Shown: positions 43,951 to 57,955, numbered from the stretch's first letter. The stretch is DNA of 64,000 nt from Apostichopus japonicus (GCF_037975245.1 NC_092577.1:3307501-3371500), one strand, 5' to 3'. A program made the numbers and translations. The notes: generated from the letters alone by a model not told the origin.

Positions 43951-46900
43951 GGTTCCTTGCTTTAGCAAAAGGAACCTATGCAGTCAGGTTGGCGTGTGTG
44001 TGTGTGTATGTGTGTATGTATGTATGTGTGTGTGTGTGTGTGTGTGTCTGTGACACTTGCTTGGGTACGCTCTATCTCAATAAGGGAATGTTGGATTGAG
44101 GCCAAACTTGGACTATAGATCCGCCATATGGAGAAGGTGTGCCCTATTGTTTTTGGTGCCCACAAAGGTCACCAAAGGTCAGTTATGGTCCAAAAACCGA
44201 AAATATTAAAACTGCAATAACTCCCAGTGCCAATGTGCGACAAGATTGATATTTTGGGACAAGTTGTGAACTGGTTAGGGGAGCATTTTCAAACTTAACG
44301 TTCATGTGATCCGAGGTCACCAAAGGTCAATTAATGATAAAAAACTAGTATTTTTGCAATAACTTGAGAACGAAATGTCTGTTAGGGTTGGGAGTTGCCT
44401 CAATGTAATCCAATTGTCGACCCGCATCTGGGTGACCCTTGACCTCAATTTGACCTCTGGTGACCTTTTCGTGTTTTTGGGATTTTTACAGTTTCGATGC
44501 TATTTTCAGATGTCAAAGGTACCTTCTGATCATAAATGTCAATAGGTTGACCCCGTGTGACCTTTATGTGCGAAGTTATATGGGGTCAAAGTTTTTCGGT
44601 CGGAGTTAGGATGGTTGTACAGACTTTTCGTTTTGTTTTTTGGAATCAGGAGATTAAACTACATCTGAAACCAAGGTCAAAAGGTCAAAGGTCACATTAG
44701 AAAAAATGTGCTTATTTTGGGAGGAAACGAGCAAAAAAGAAAATGTTTGGTTTTGATGCTAGATTTGGATATCAAAGGTACCTTCCGATCAAAAATGTCA
44801 ATTGGTTGACACCCGTGTGACCTTCGTGTGCGAAGTTATACGAGGTCAAAGTTAATTTTCACACATTTAATGCAACAACTCCCAGATCCAAGGTGTGACA
44901 TGGTTGATATTTTTGGACAAGTTGCAAATGGTATAGGGGAATATTTTCAAACTTAACGGTCATGTGATCCGAGGTCACCAAAGGTCAATTAATGTCAAAA
45001 AACTAGTATTTTGGGGGTAGAAAATGGGCAAAGAAAAAAATGTTTGAATTTTTATAGTTTGATGCTCTAATTTAGGTCTCATCAATCAAAAATGTCAATA
45101 AGTTGACCCAAGGTGACCTTTGTATGTTAAGTTATATGAGGTCAAAGTTAATTTTCAGACATTTAGTGTAAAAACTCCCAGTGCCAAGGTGTTACACAGT
45201 TGATATTTTGAGACAAGTTGCAAATGGTATAGGGGAATATTTTCAAACTTAACGGTCATGTGATATGAGGTCACCAAAGGTCAATTAATGATAAAAAACT
45301 AGTATTTTTTGCGATAACTTGAGAACAAATTGTCCGTTAGGGTTGGGAGTTGCTTCAATGTAATCCAATTGTCGACCCGCATCTGGGTGACCCTTGACCT
45401 CAATTTGACCTCTGGTGACCTTTTTAGTGATTTGTGGATTTTTACAGTTTTGATGCTATTTTCAGATGTTAAAGGTAACTTCTGATTATAAATGTCAACA
45501 GGTTGACACCCGTGTGACCTTCGTGTGCGAAGTTATTTGAGGTCAAAGTTAATTTTCAGACATTTAATGCAATAACTCCCAGTTCCAAGGTGTGACAAGG
45601 TTGATATTTTTGGAGTAGTTGCAAATGGTATAGGGGAATATTTTCAAACTTAACTGTCATGTGATACAAGGTCACCAAAGGTCAATTAATGATAAAAAAC
45701 TAGTATTTTTGCAATAACTTGAGAGCAAATTGTCCGTTAGAGTTGGGAGTTGCTTCAATGAAATCCAATTGTCGACCCGCATCTGGGTGACCCTTGACCT
45801 CAATTTGACCTCTGGTGACCTTTTCGCGTTTTGTGGATTTTTTACAGTTTCGATGCTATTTTCAGATGTTAAAGGTACCTTCTGATCATAAATGTCAACA
45901 GGTTGACCCCTGTGTGACCTTCGTGTGCGAAGTTATATGAGGTCAAAGTTAATTTTCAGACATTTAATGCAATAACTCCCAGTTCCAAGGTGTGACAAGG
46001 TTGATATTTTTGGAGTAGTTGCAAATGGTATAGGGGAATATTTTCAAACTTAACGGTCATATGATACAAGGTCACCAAAGGTCAATTAATGATAAAAAAC
46101 TAGTATTTTTGCGACAACTTGAGAACAAATTGTCCGTTAGGGTTGGGAGTTGCTTCAATGTAATCCAATTGTCGACCCGCATCTGGGTGACCCTTGACCT
46201 CAATTTGACCTCTGGTGACCTTTTCGTGTTTTGTGAATTTTTACAGTTTCGATGCTATTTTCAGATGTTAAAGGTACCTTCTGATCATAAATGTCAATGG
46301 GTTGACCCCCATTTGACCTTCGTGTGCGAAGTTATTTGAGGTCAAAGTTAATTTTCAGACATTTAATGCAATAACTCCCAGTGCCAAGGTGTGACAAGGT
46401 TGATTTTTTTGGACAAGTTGCAAATGGTATAGGGGAATATTTTCAAACTTAACGGTCATGTGATCCAAGGTCACCAAAGGTCAGCTAATGTTAAAAAAGT
46501 AGTATCATGGGGGGAGAAAATGGGCAAAGAAAAAATGTTTGAATTTTTACAGTCATGCTCTATTTAGGTCTCACCGATCAAAAATGTCAATTGGTTGACC
46601 TCCGGGTGACCTTTGTGTGTGAAGTTACATACAAGTTCAAAAGTTAATTTTTTGACATTTAATGCAATTAAATCTCAATGCCATGGTGTGACATGGTTGA
46701 TATTTTGGGACAAGTTGTGAATGGGGTGGTGGAACATTTTGAAACTTAAAGGTCATGTCATCTGAGGTCACCATTGTTATCATATCTGTTGACACGCTTG
46801 TAGGTCTCTTATATTTCTTACATTTTCGACGCCATTTATAGATCTCAAAAGTGCCTTTTGATATAAAATCAGATCACATTTTGTGATCACAAAAGTGTTG

Positions 46901-47032
46901 GCTATAGTGTTGGTTACTTTATGGGAACATGTAGGACAATTACTTGGACTATTTCAGCCCAATCTTGCTTGATAATATGATGTGTATTGTCATATACCCC
47001 AAGCAAGGAACCACAGTGCCCTTGGGCTCTTG
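43951..47032 (+). mobile_element. Helentron/HINE-like element, copy 1
   Basis: The empty site is at 1226, inside copy 1 of the duplication. It opens with hairpin GGTTCCTTGC-TTTA-GCAAAAGGAACC and then a (TG)n run. A ~400-bp unit repeats inside (phases at 45280, 45681, 46081 and 46480). Near the 3' end GCAAGGAACC is followed by a 20-nt tail that can form CCCAAG/CTTGGG. The insertion sits in a run of T with TT on both sides. Subterminal inverted repeats, a 3' hairpin and a T-T target are features of Helentron-type elements. No protein is encoded. Confidence 0.68.
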
Positions 47033-47450
47033 TTGACGTTTCCGTTTTTCCTCTCTCACTAATCTACTTGAACTCGACCGAGTCGTCGGGGAACATAACG
47101 CATTTCGGGAAGGGGGCGACCGCCCCCCGAGCAAATTTTCTTTATGACATCGCTAGTAATTTCAAAATAGACAATGCTTAGATGCAACTTACAAGGCCTG
47201 TGAAGTGTCATTTCCAGCGATCTGGGAGGCATTTTCGGCCAAAATTTTTCTTGTACGCTTCGCGCCAACTCATGGTGGCGCTTCGCTTAGATAGTTTGCC
47301 TACAGGCTTCGCCCTCCCTTGGCAATTACTCGCTACACGCCTGTTCGAATTTGTAAAGCAAAGAGCAGATATAACATCATATCAATGAGCATTGAAATGC
47401 ATGTTCCACGATGAACAGCCTCAAAAACTGTCAATGTGTGTAGTCAAAGG

Positions 47451-47876
47451 CGTAGGAGCCAGATTGGATTTGGGGGCTGTAATGACTTGCCCGAAAAAAA
47501 AGCCAAAATTTTTCGCAAGCTTCGCGCGCATTCAACATGTCGATGCCAATATCATATAGGCAAGATCGGTCATTACATTGTATGGCATCGTGTACCTTAC
47601 GGTCCGTGAAAGTTGCACAGTATACCGCCGGATGCTAATGTAAACAACCAAATGTCTTATGTAGATGGAGAAAAAGCATACAGATCCATTTATGTCAAAA
47701 CTCTCTTTTACAGTAGTAATGTCGGCCAAGCTTAGAACTTTATTTAAATTACCAAGGAGACCATTTTAAGCTATTCATTGCTATTTATTTTTCTTTCATT
47801 AGGTGCCCGAAAAAAATGGGAAAACAATTGGGGGGGGGGGGGGCTGCAGCCCCCGCCTCCTACGGGACCTACGCCT
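47451..47876. mobile_element. Family E remnant inside family D copy 2
   Basis: GGCGTAGGAGCC at the left and CTACGGGACCTACGCC at the right are equivalent to 1751-2174. Its left end keeps the GGCGTAGGAG terminus better than copy 1 does. Confidence 0.5.
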
Positions 47877-49148
47877 ATGAGTGAAGTGTTCGGTTTCGAT
47901 ATACCTGATATCGGAAATATCTGCTATTTTTCTGTTCCTTCAACGAAGTTTTGTAAAAGCCATTATAAGAGGTTGCAATATTTCTACACCAATAAATTAA
48001 CTGTCGGAATTTTCGAAAATTTCCTCACCAACATTCTTCATCATACTTCCCTCTACTCGTTCAATTTTGACCTGTCTGTTAGGGGTTCAAGGAGGTTTTT
48101 CTATATTGGTTGTCTATAGATTGAATTTTGTGCAACATTATGGGTATGTTTTGAAGTGATTTTATTCACGAGAAAAGTGAATTTTCAAATTCTCAACAAG
48201 TAATGGGCTTAAAACCTTGAAAAGTGGGGCTTTCGGATATTGTGGGCCGTGACGTAGAATCGCCTACAAAAGCAATCATCCATAGGACATGCAATGAGGT
48301 CGAACATGATGTGTGACTGGTGACAATCTTCAAAAAGGCTATGGATGGAAAAAAAAAAATTGGGAAATACTTGGTTCTCAGGCAAAAGTGTACATTTGGT
48401 TGCTCATTTTCAAGCCCGAGAAGTGTCATATCCGGTGATCTGGGGGGTATCAAAACCAGAAATTTTCCTGTACGCTCCGCGCCAACCGATGGTGGCGCTC
48501 CGCTTAGATAGTAATTCGCGCCCCCGGGTTAGAAAATCCTGGATATGCGCCTGTTAACAACAGTATGAGTACGTGTACAAGTCGAATAATTCCCCTAGGT
48601 ATGAGTACAATCCTTTAGGCGGGATTGCGAATAATACACCTTGTTCTAGTATATATGCTAGTTACCCAAAATGCACCGCGGAGTACAAATACATAAGGGA
48701 GAGTACTACATCGAGTCCCGTCTGTACTCGCACAGTTTTGGTACTCGAACTCATTATGTAATGAGTACGCGTACCAGAACAGACTCACTACCATTCTAGT
48801 TCTATACAGCTTTAAGTCATCTATGCAGTTCTATACTCAATGACATATCATGTTCAGGCTTCCTGCAGTAACAGTTCCACAACAGGTGATATATCAAATC
48901 ACAAAATAAACGTTACCAGAGAAGCTATACCCAAACGAACACCATTACCCGAAGTGGTAGGGATTGACGGCGGACGACTCCTCCCCCACCGCCGTCATAT
49001 CCCTTGCGTTTAGTGGCATGACCTTTAATATGTATGTAACCAGAGCATAACCTGGTTAATGTTTTGTATAGTTATCATTTTCTTTTATTTTCCACCTTTT
49101 GTTTCTATCCATTTAATCATTTTCTTTCATTTTCTTATCTTTGTTTTT

Positions 49149-49189
49149 GGTTCCTTGCTAAAAGCAAAGGAACCTATGTATTCAGGTTG

Positions 49190-49229
<40 letters not shown>

Positions 49230-51711
49230 CGCTTAAGCTTGTATGCACGATAACTCAACAAGGGATTGACTGATCATGATCAAACTTGGTGGGTGGGTGG
49301 CCCATAGTGAGTAGATGAACCCTATTGTTTTTGGTGCCCACAAAGGTCACCAAAGGTCAGTTATGGTCCAAAAACCCAAAATACTAAAACTGCAATAACT
49401 CCCAGTGCCAATGTGCGACAAGGTTGATATTTTGGGACAAGTTGTGAACTGGTTAGGGAAACATTTTGAAACTTAACGGTCATGTGATGTGAGGTCACCA
49501 AAGGTCAATTAATGTTAAAAAACTAGTTTTTTTGCGATAACTTGAGAACGAATTGTCCATTAGGGTTGGGAGTTGCTTCAGTGTAATCCAATTGTCGACC
49601 CACATCTGGGTGACCCTTGACCTCAATTTGACCTCTGGTGACCTTTTCATGTTTTGGGGATTTTAACAGTTTCGATGCTATTTTCAGATGTCAAAGGTAC
49701 CTTCCGATCATAAATATCGATAGGTTGACCCCCGTGTGACCTTTGTGTGCGAATTTATAAGGGGTCAAAGTTTTCGGTCGGAGTTAGGATGGCTGTACAG
49801 ACTTATCGTGTTGATTTTTGGAATCAGCAGATCAAACTACATTTGAAACCAAGGTCAAAAGGTCAAAGGTCACATTAGAAAAAATGTGCTTAGTTTGGGA
49901 GAAAACGGGCAAAAAAGAAAATGTTTGGTTTTGATTCTAGATTTGGATATCAAAGGTACCTTCCGATCAAAAATGTCAATGGGTTGACACCCGGGTGACC
50001 TTTGTCTGTAAAGTTATACAAGGTCAAAGTTAATTTTCAGACATTTAATGCAATAACTCCCAGGGCCAAGGTGTAACAAGGTTGATATTTTGGGACAAGT
50101 TGCAAATGGTATAGAGGAATATTTTCAAACTTAACGGTCATGTGATCCGAGGTCATCAAAGGTCAATTAATGTTAAAAACCTAGTATTTTGGGTGAGAAA
50201 ATGGGCAAAGAAAAAAATGTTTGAATTTTTACAGTTTTGATGCTATATTCACGTCTCACCAATCAAAAATGTCAATAGGTGTACCCCAGGTGACCTTTGT
50301 GTGTGAAGTTATATGAGGTCAAAGTTAATTTTCAGACATTTAGTGCAATAATTCCCAGTTCCAAGGTGTGACACAGTTGATATTTTGGGACAAGTTGCAA
50401 ATGGTATAGGGGAATATTTTCAAACTTAACGGTCATGTGATCCGAGGTCACCAAAGGTCAATTAATGATAAAAAACTAGCATTTTTGCGATAACTTGAGA
50501 ATGAATTGTCCGTTAGGGTTGGGAGTTGCTTCAATGTAATCCAATTGTCGACCCGCATCTGGGTGACCCTTGACCTCAATTTGACCCCTGGTGACCTTTT
50601 CGTGTTTTGGGGATTTTTACAGTTTCGATGCTATTTTCAGATGTCAAAGGTGCCTTCTGATCATAAATGTCAATAGGTTGACCCCCGTGTGACCTTCGTG
50701 TGCGAAGTTATACGAGGTCAAAGTTAATTTTCAGACATTTAATGCAATAACTCTCAGTTCCAAGGTGTGACACGGTTGATATTTTGGGACAAGTTGCAAA
50801 TGGTATAGGGGAATATTTTCAAACTTAACGGTCATGTGATCCGAGGTCACCAAAGGTCAATTAATGATAAAAAACTAGTATTTTTGTGATAACTTGAGAA
50901 CGAACTGTCCGTTAAGGTTGGGAGTTGCTTCAATGTAATCCAGTTGTCGACCCGCATCTGGGCGACCCTTGACCTCAATTTGACCTCTGGTGACCTTTTC
51001 GTGTTTTGGGGATTTTTACAGTTTCGATGCTATTTTCAGATGTCAAAGGTGCCTTCTGATCATAAATGTCAATAGGTTGACCCCCGTGTGACCTTCGTGT
51101 GCGAAGTTATACGAGGTCAAAGTTAAAAAATATTAATGAGGTCACAGGTCAAACGTGAAAAACTCCCAAGTTGCAATAACTTGGCTACTATTTATTGGAA
51201 TTTCGTCATACTTGGTATGATATTGGTAGATAGTCTCCACACACTGATGTGTGTTGCAATTGATATCATGCATGTTTATAGGGGGGGGGGGGGGCGCCTA
51301 GCATTATTTCGTTATGAAAAGTTTGTATGCACAATAACTCAACAAGGGAATGACCAATCATTACCATACTTGGTGAGTGGGTGGCCCATAGTAAGTAGAT
51401 TAACCCTGTTGATTTTGGTGCTCATTTCATGAATATGAATGAGGTCATGAGGTCAAACGTGAAATACTCCAAATTGCAATTACTTGGCTACTATTACTAG
51501 TCAGAATTTCGTCAAACTTGGTATGATGATAATGGTAGATAGTCTTCACACACTGATGTGTGTTGCAATTGATATCAGGGCTTAGCATTACTTTGGCAAC
51601 AAAAGTTTGTGAGCATAAATTACTGTTGTTGTATTAGGGCTTTGTTAGAAATTTCCCTATGAACGGAACTAATGAACAGCAGCAAGGAACCATGAAATGT
51701 TTTCATTCTGG
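49149..51711 (+). mobile_element. Helentron/HINE-like element, copy 2
   Basis: Absent from the matching site at 3446. It starts GGTTCCTTGCTAAAAGCAAA (hairpin) followed by (TG)n. Near the end it has GCAAGGAACC plus a 20-nt tail with ATGAAA/TTTCAT pairing. It lies in a T-run with TT on both sides and contains about five half-site-rich repeat units. 2563 bp, no coding capacity. Confidence 0.7.
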
Positions 51712-52584
51712 TTATTCATGAATTTTTTGTTCTTTTGTTTTTATTCATTTGACAATGAATAACCTTTACTTGAGAGATTTATGAGTTCCCTTTATTTTCA
51801 CTTTTATTGCTAACTACTACATGGCAACAGTTAGTAGTCGGGTGGCCCTGTGTGACCTGTCTTTTTCGTTAAGCTAAGTAATTGTTTTGCGTGCTCCTAT
51901 TTTCTAGGAATATATGAGTGGCTCCAAGAGGGTATCCCTTTTCAGAACTGTGGGTTAAATAGACAATTTTATAACTTTTGTTTGGTTAGATAGGAATGTT
52001 TTGGTGATAGATGATTATATTAAATGTACCAAAGGACACCATAAATTAAGTAATGTGTCTGTAAACACACCACTTTACCTTTATTTGTTTGTTTTTGTGT
52101 GAGCATTCTGCCTTTTTAAGTTGTCCCCACGATCTCAGAGTAAAGCGGCCCTACCCTAATTTGGAGGTGTCACTTGTAATCTTCCCAAACCTAAAAATAT
52201 ATTTAAGCCTCGTCACTGCGTTTTTGACCGGCTACATGTAACATATGAATAATTTATTTATTTCACTCTGTTTACTTGTAACCGTATCAGTAATTTTTCA
52301 GACAATTAAATTTTAGGGCATGCATGGAACTGTCACCCCTGCTTTGCATAATAACTTCCTTGTTAGACGTGTTCATGCTGGTGTTGTTCCATGTTTTGTA
52401 CCCATGGCAGCTAACTGGTTTATGCATGGTATAGATCAGGGATGGAGCCGAACAAAATAACGTGTGGTTGAAACCATTTTCGAATATGAGCAACTGTATA
52501 GACATATTAGACTATAAGGTAGGCGAGCAGTTGGAGCGTAGAAGTTCTTAACAAATGTAAACTTCACCCTCAAATGGCCTAAGG

Positions 52585-53827
52585 CAGGGGTGCATGAACC
52601 CCCAGGGGGTGCGTGAGTCCATCCCAGGGGGTTCGTGAGACGTTTCTGAAAGTCAAAACTACAGTATTTTTGTTGAACTAAAACTGTCGAGAACAAACTT
52701 AAAGACTATATCTATAACCATGAACAATCTACATATCTCAACTATCTATTTCTATAACCATGAACAATCTATATATCGCAACTTTCTATTTCTATAATAT
52801 ACCTCTTTAACTAAACTTTGTAAATATTATTGCTATGGAGATGGAATTCTTGGGCGTGAGCCAGTGAAAGTCTGAAAGTTGGTGCTTATGCAGGTCAGGC
52901 AGGATGAAGGAGAGATAAGGGGAGATGGGGGGGGGGGTCAAGAGGGGTTAGAGATGTGTGTGTGTGTGTTTCTACAGTGTATGCTATATGTACAGACTAC
53001 TTATGATATTGTGTGAGAAGAAGAGAGTTCACTGTTCACTTTGACTTTGACTTGGAATATTGGCCTTGTGTTGTTGTGCTGGCTGTTGGGAAAATGAAGG
53101 GTGTGGCTGAGTGAAGTGACTGCAAACTGATAGAGACCTGAGAGATTGAGTGAAGGAGTTTGGGACTGGAGGAGTGAAGGAATAAAAGTCACAGATCATT
53201 ATAAATATTCTCTATTCTTATCTTTGGAATTCACGCTTCCGCATGAAACTTTGCAGCTTTGTCGGGACTAAACTAACATCGATCCTCTACTCGACAAAAA
53301 CCTGATATATCATATAATTTAGTAATGTACAAAAGTCGTACCTATCGACAAACTCTTTTCGCGTTCCATAAGCATATGTTGCCATTGTAGTACCGTACCG
53401 TGCATGTGATAAATAACTGAATTATGAAACAGACACAGGCCGAATGACTTTGGTGAAGTTGCTGTACGCATATGGCAGTACGTCGTGGAGATAAAGAGCT
53501 GAGAAAGTAACTGAAAGGTTGGCCAAAGTAATTATTATTATTTTCAAAATTCCAGATGACCTCCATTTTGCCCGACACAAAGCAAAGTTAGCATAAATTC
53601 ATGCCTAAACATTGTTGTTGAGTGACAACATGCAGTCACTAGCCTGTTTTAAACACGATACACCAGTTCAATATTACACTATGAACTTGATCTTTTACGG
53701 AGCACTGTTATGCGTATTATAGTATAATAATGACTTAGATCGTGTCTCGAAAAGTTGGGGGTTCGTGGACAACTCTGTCATCCTCAGAGGGTTCGTGGGG
53801 GGGGGGGGGGGAGTGAGGGAAACCCTG
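52585..53827. mobile_element. hAT-like element A, uninterrupted copy (1243 bp)
   Basis: CAGGGGTGC and AAACCCTG ends with the 8-bp duplication GCCTAAGG at 52577-52584 and 53828-53835. It contains the empty target CAGACTAC of element B. No transposase frame. Confidence 0.8.
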
Positions 53828-53835
53828 GCCTAAGG

Positions 53836-55870
53836 GAAAGCAGACATTTTAAAATGTTGAGCCTTGGTCAATGACGGTGGACGGGTGAAGGCATGACGTG
53901 ACAGGATAATGAGAGGTAAAAGGGGTGGGTTAAATGGGATGAGGGGAGAGGAGGGGAGAGGACGAAGATATATCTTAAAGTTGAATTAATTAATTAATGT
54001 TATAATATCAACGACAAATTAAATGGTGACCTAATATAAATTACTGATAGACGGTCGTAAGTAGATATACTAGTTTTGCAAGATTCAATGATATTTCCTT
54101 AGGAATGTTCTTTGAGAGGTTCGTTCAAATAAAAACAAAATCAAATAGAATAAGAAGATAGTAAAGAAACTCGGAGTTATCCCAGAAGGAAGCCTACACT
54201 GTTAATATCAACATAACGACTTCAGACCTAATTATGAAAATTAAGCTAGCTTTTGTACCTTTTTTATTAAAGTGTGGTAGGCTATACAGGTTGAGCGTTG
54301 ATGGTGTTCTATTTCCTTAAAATCAGGCCCGTAGTCAGGGGGTGGGAGGGGGTGAGGGTGGTACTTCCATACAGCCTAATGTGTTCTCATATTTTACGCC
54401 ACCATGCATCATTTGTGCAAACATTTTAGAAGTTACATGACAACATGAGTATTGTGCCCTTTTAAACTGTTGCTGCTCCCCACCCTGACCCTGACCCTGA
54501 CCCTCACCCTATCCTCACCTTAGTCTCACCGCACCCTCAACCCTCCCCACCCCATCCCGTCGTATCCCACCCCAAATCAAATTTCCTGGCTCGAGCCGGT
54601 GTGAAACGCTATCTTAAGATTTCAAACATTGGTTATGACATTTACAGTATCGGTCGTATCGGCTCAAGCGGGCATAATTCACGCAGACACAAATGAAAGG
54701 TTCAAACTATCCAGTACTCTAGAAAATGTAAAATTCTTCTCTTGTTCCCTTTGAGCTGATAATGAGCTTGGCTCTGGGTTCTATCGAACGACCAACCAGA
54801 CATCGAATGATAATGAAGGTGTTTCATTACAGACCCCGCGACACTTCAACACATGTGAAATAACATTACATCAATTCAATTTAGGGGACAAAAATCACGA
54901 AATCTAGATTGAGATCTCACAAAAATGACAGAATCTGCCTCAAGGCATATGCATCACTTGGTATTTTCTTATTTTGTTTGGTCGAAATCGGAATAAAAAA
55001 AATAGGTATGTAATAAAATATTTCATTGAAATTGTACTAGTTATTATATTGGTTTGCCCAAACGAAAATAAACTAGCGCTTAGAGCTCTCAGGGGACCCC
55101 CGCGTGAACCAGCGTGAAGGAGTCTTTACTTTATCTATGGAGTGGACACCGTGTTTATATCGATCTGTCAATACTAATAATACATATATTACACAGCTCG
55201 ACTGACCGAGGTGGGGCTCGAATTATAATTGGAGGCATTCGACATTTGCTACTGTAAAGACTGAGGCGAGAGGAACCAGAAGGGTGCACAAGAGGTACCA
55301 GAAGGGTACACACGGTTCCCCATCTCTAACAAGTTTTTGTTTAAAACAATTGGAATATACATCGTAAACTTTCTGTGAATGTTTATTTTTATACCTTGGA
55401 ACTTTTTATACGGATTAATTATTTATGGAGGGCGCTCTGCATAAGGTAAAATAATAAACTTTTCGACTTGCCAGTTGCAGTGACAATTTTCATATTATAA
55501 GCCCCATGTTCACGGTATAGTGACTCTTTGGGAATCTTAACGTACACAGTTAACGGATTAGCACTCCAGAATTGAGAAGGGAAATTAATTAGGTTGGCCT
55601 ATACATATCATTGGCCTACATACCCGTACACTTCATAACGATGCTTGCCCCGTGTGACGTATGATTATTGTCCAAAATAAGACCTATATATACATATTTA
55701 TCTAGGGCTAGATCATTGGTATAGTGAAGCATGCAAACATCGTTGTTATCATTTTACTAGTAATATGAGGGATGTTATTTCTTAACATTTTTTTTCAAAT
55801 AGACATTTAAAGCCGAATTTCTTCTCAAATCAATTCTCTGCTTTCTGATTTGTAACGAATGAATCTTGTG
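53836..55870. other. Duplicated non-coding DNA, no gene seen
   Basis: Counterpart of 7301-9400, with many small indels and substitutions. The open frames of copy 1 are not preserved here, which supports the non-coding call. Confidence 0.5.
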
Positions 55871-55884
55871 TCTGATCCGGCAGT

Positions 55885-56215
55885 ATACTGTATAGTGCTG
55901 TGACTGTATAGTACTGTATAGTATAGTACTGTATGGTACTGTATAGTATAGTAATGTGTAGTACTGTATAGTATAGTACTGTGTAGTACTGTATAGTATA
56001 GTATATTACTGTGACTGTATAGTACTGTGACTGTATAGTACGGTACTGTATAGTATATTACGGTATAGTACTGTATAGTACTGTGACTGTATAGTACTGT
56101 GACTGTATAGTACTGTGACTGTATAGTACTGTATATTATAGTATAGTACTGTATAGTACTCTATAGTACTGTATAGTATAGTACTCTATAGTACTGTATA
56201 GTACTGTATAGTACT
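55885..56215. repeat. Microsatellite of GTATAGTACT-type units
   Basis: Counterpart of 9410-9815 with a different unit order and added GTGACTGTATAGTACT variants. The array has been reshuffled since the duplication. Confidence 0.9.
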
Positions 56216-56931
56216 GTGACTTCTGACTGACACAGCTGCAGGAAGTGGAGAACATAAAAGTCACCAACTAACAACTACCAGCTAACCAACGACTAATAAG
56301 GGCTGTACAACTCAGCTGGAAGAGAAGCGGAGGACTAGCAACCTTAACTTCTTTGGTCTCATTTTCCACTCTAACCGAAATGTATTTTTTGCTACATTTT
56401 TGTTAACTATTTCCTTGTTCAATATTTCGTACATTTGTCATAGTGTAATATATATGTTACCCTCTTGAAAGTTGCCAAACCCTCCCATCCCCCAGTACTG
56501 GCCCCACCCTACCCTGTAAACTGATCATAAGCGGTCACTAGTTATTGGAGACACAAAAAGAAAACCATATCGAGTATAACAGTACATTTTCAACAATGAC
56601 TATTAAAGCAATAGTAAAGTTTGGTAATTGTTATAAATCTCTTATCTTTGTAACATTTAAATACTATTCTGTTTTCTTAATAACGAACAGATGGATGACG
56701 AGTACAGACAGAGAAGCCTGAATTTACTCTTTTCCATGGATGAATAGTCTGGTCCAGATAAGAAGAAGAAGAAAATCAATAAAAGGAAATGCATATTCAT
56801 TTCATCCACGGCTGTCGGTATGCTTACTGTTCTGGTTCTGATACTGTTATGTTGTGTAAGTGTGCTTACTTTTATCTACGGTAGCCTTGTATGAACTATC
56901 ATCTGTCGTGTAGCGACGATCGGATTTTTGA

Positions 56932-57240
56932 TTCCTTGTTGAAAGCAAAGGAAGCATTGCGGTCATGATGCCATGTGTGTAGGTGTGTATGTGACACCTT
57001 GGCTTGTAAACACGATAACTCAATATGCTAAATTTGGATGGACTTCAAACTTTGCATGTAAATGAACCATAAGGAGTTCTCGGCTGCTATTATTTTTGGC
57101 TGGGATCAAAGGTCATACCATGTCAACAGAGGTCAAACTGTGGAAACCTTGTAAACACGGTAGCTCAATATTACAAAGTTGGATGGATTTCAAATTTAAA
57201 ATGTTCATGCAACATATTGAGTTATCTGAAATGGACTGAT
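56932..57240. mobile_element. Degenerate hairpin-ended element fragment, duplicate
   Basis: Counterpart of 10493-10800. TTCCTTGTTGAAAGCAAAGGAA is again followed by a GTGTGTAGGTGTG stretch and CACGATAACTCAATATG. Confidence 0.5.
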
Positions 57241-57894
57241 AATTGGCCGTTTTCTCTATGATTTATATTACATATTATTTGCTTCGACACAGTTGTGAAA
57301 ATATTTCACAGTGTATAAACAATATCACGTAGAGTTGTCACAATTCTTTAAAGGTATCTTTGGGAGGTGGTAGAGCTGATTTTGTTAATACATCTATGTG
57401 TATATATTTCACACAGGAAGACTGTTCTTCTGGATATTGAAACATTTTGGAATAAACACTCTGTGTATTGTAAAATCTTTACTAGTGACTTAAATGGTTG
57501 ATGCTCCACAAGCGAGTGATACATATAAGATCTGGAAATCTCTGATCTTTTCTGATTCTCGCTTAATTCCTCTGCAAATTTAAGTTACTTGCTCTACATT
57601 ATTCACATAGGGTATGATGGAACTTTGAGCAAATTGTATAGCAAGGAATCACAAAGCCTACTGGCTTTCGGGTTATACAATTAAGTATTCTATGTAAAAG
57701 TGTATTGGTGACGATTGAACTAATGAATTACACGCCCAAAACATGTCCGAAAGGAAATTTAACGAACATGTTGAGAGATCAATGATTTTCCATTTGAAAT
57801 CAGGCCGGATAAACACCTTCTATAGACCGGAAGCACATATGCTTTCTCCTGCTACGTTTTGCAGACAAAACCCGTTATAGAGGTCCATGAGATG

Positions 57895-57955
57895 TTAGAG
57901 ACGGCCCATGTCCTCAGGCTCTCTAATTAATTGCCTAACATGTTGATTGGATGTA
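57895..57955. repeat. Single residual unit of the 56-bp array
   Basis: One unit of the array at 11440-11945, joined directly to GTAAGGTC, which in copy 1 lies at 12057. Confidence 0.75.

Larger units (their letters stand above)
43653..48553 (+). mobile_element. Family D transposon, copy 2, split by insertion
   Basis: Starts CAGGTGCGTATCC and ends GGATATGCGCCTG. A 3.08-kb element interrupts it at 43951-47032. The left flank TTTAA does not match the right flank TTAAC, unlike the clean 5-bp duplications of the other two copies. Confidence 0.75.

Noticed and set aside
43962-44165. His-Thr repeat frames near (TG)n tracts (also at 59312-59497)
   Set aside because: Microsatellite translation at the start of the HINE-like elements.
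46061-46339. 92-residue frame in a repeat unit, partly repeated at 60701-60883
   Set aside because: Occurs only where the repeat unit happens to be open. Other units break it, so there is no sign of coding selection.
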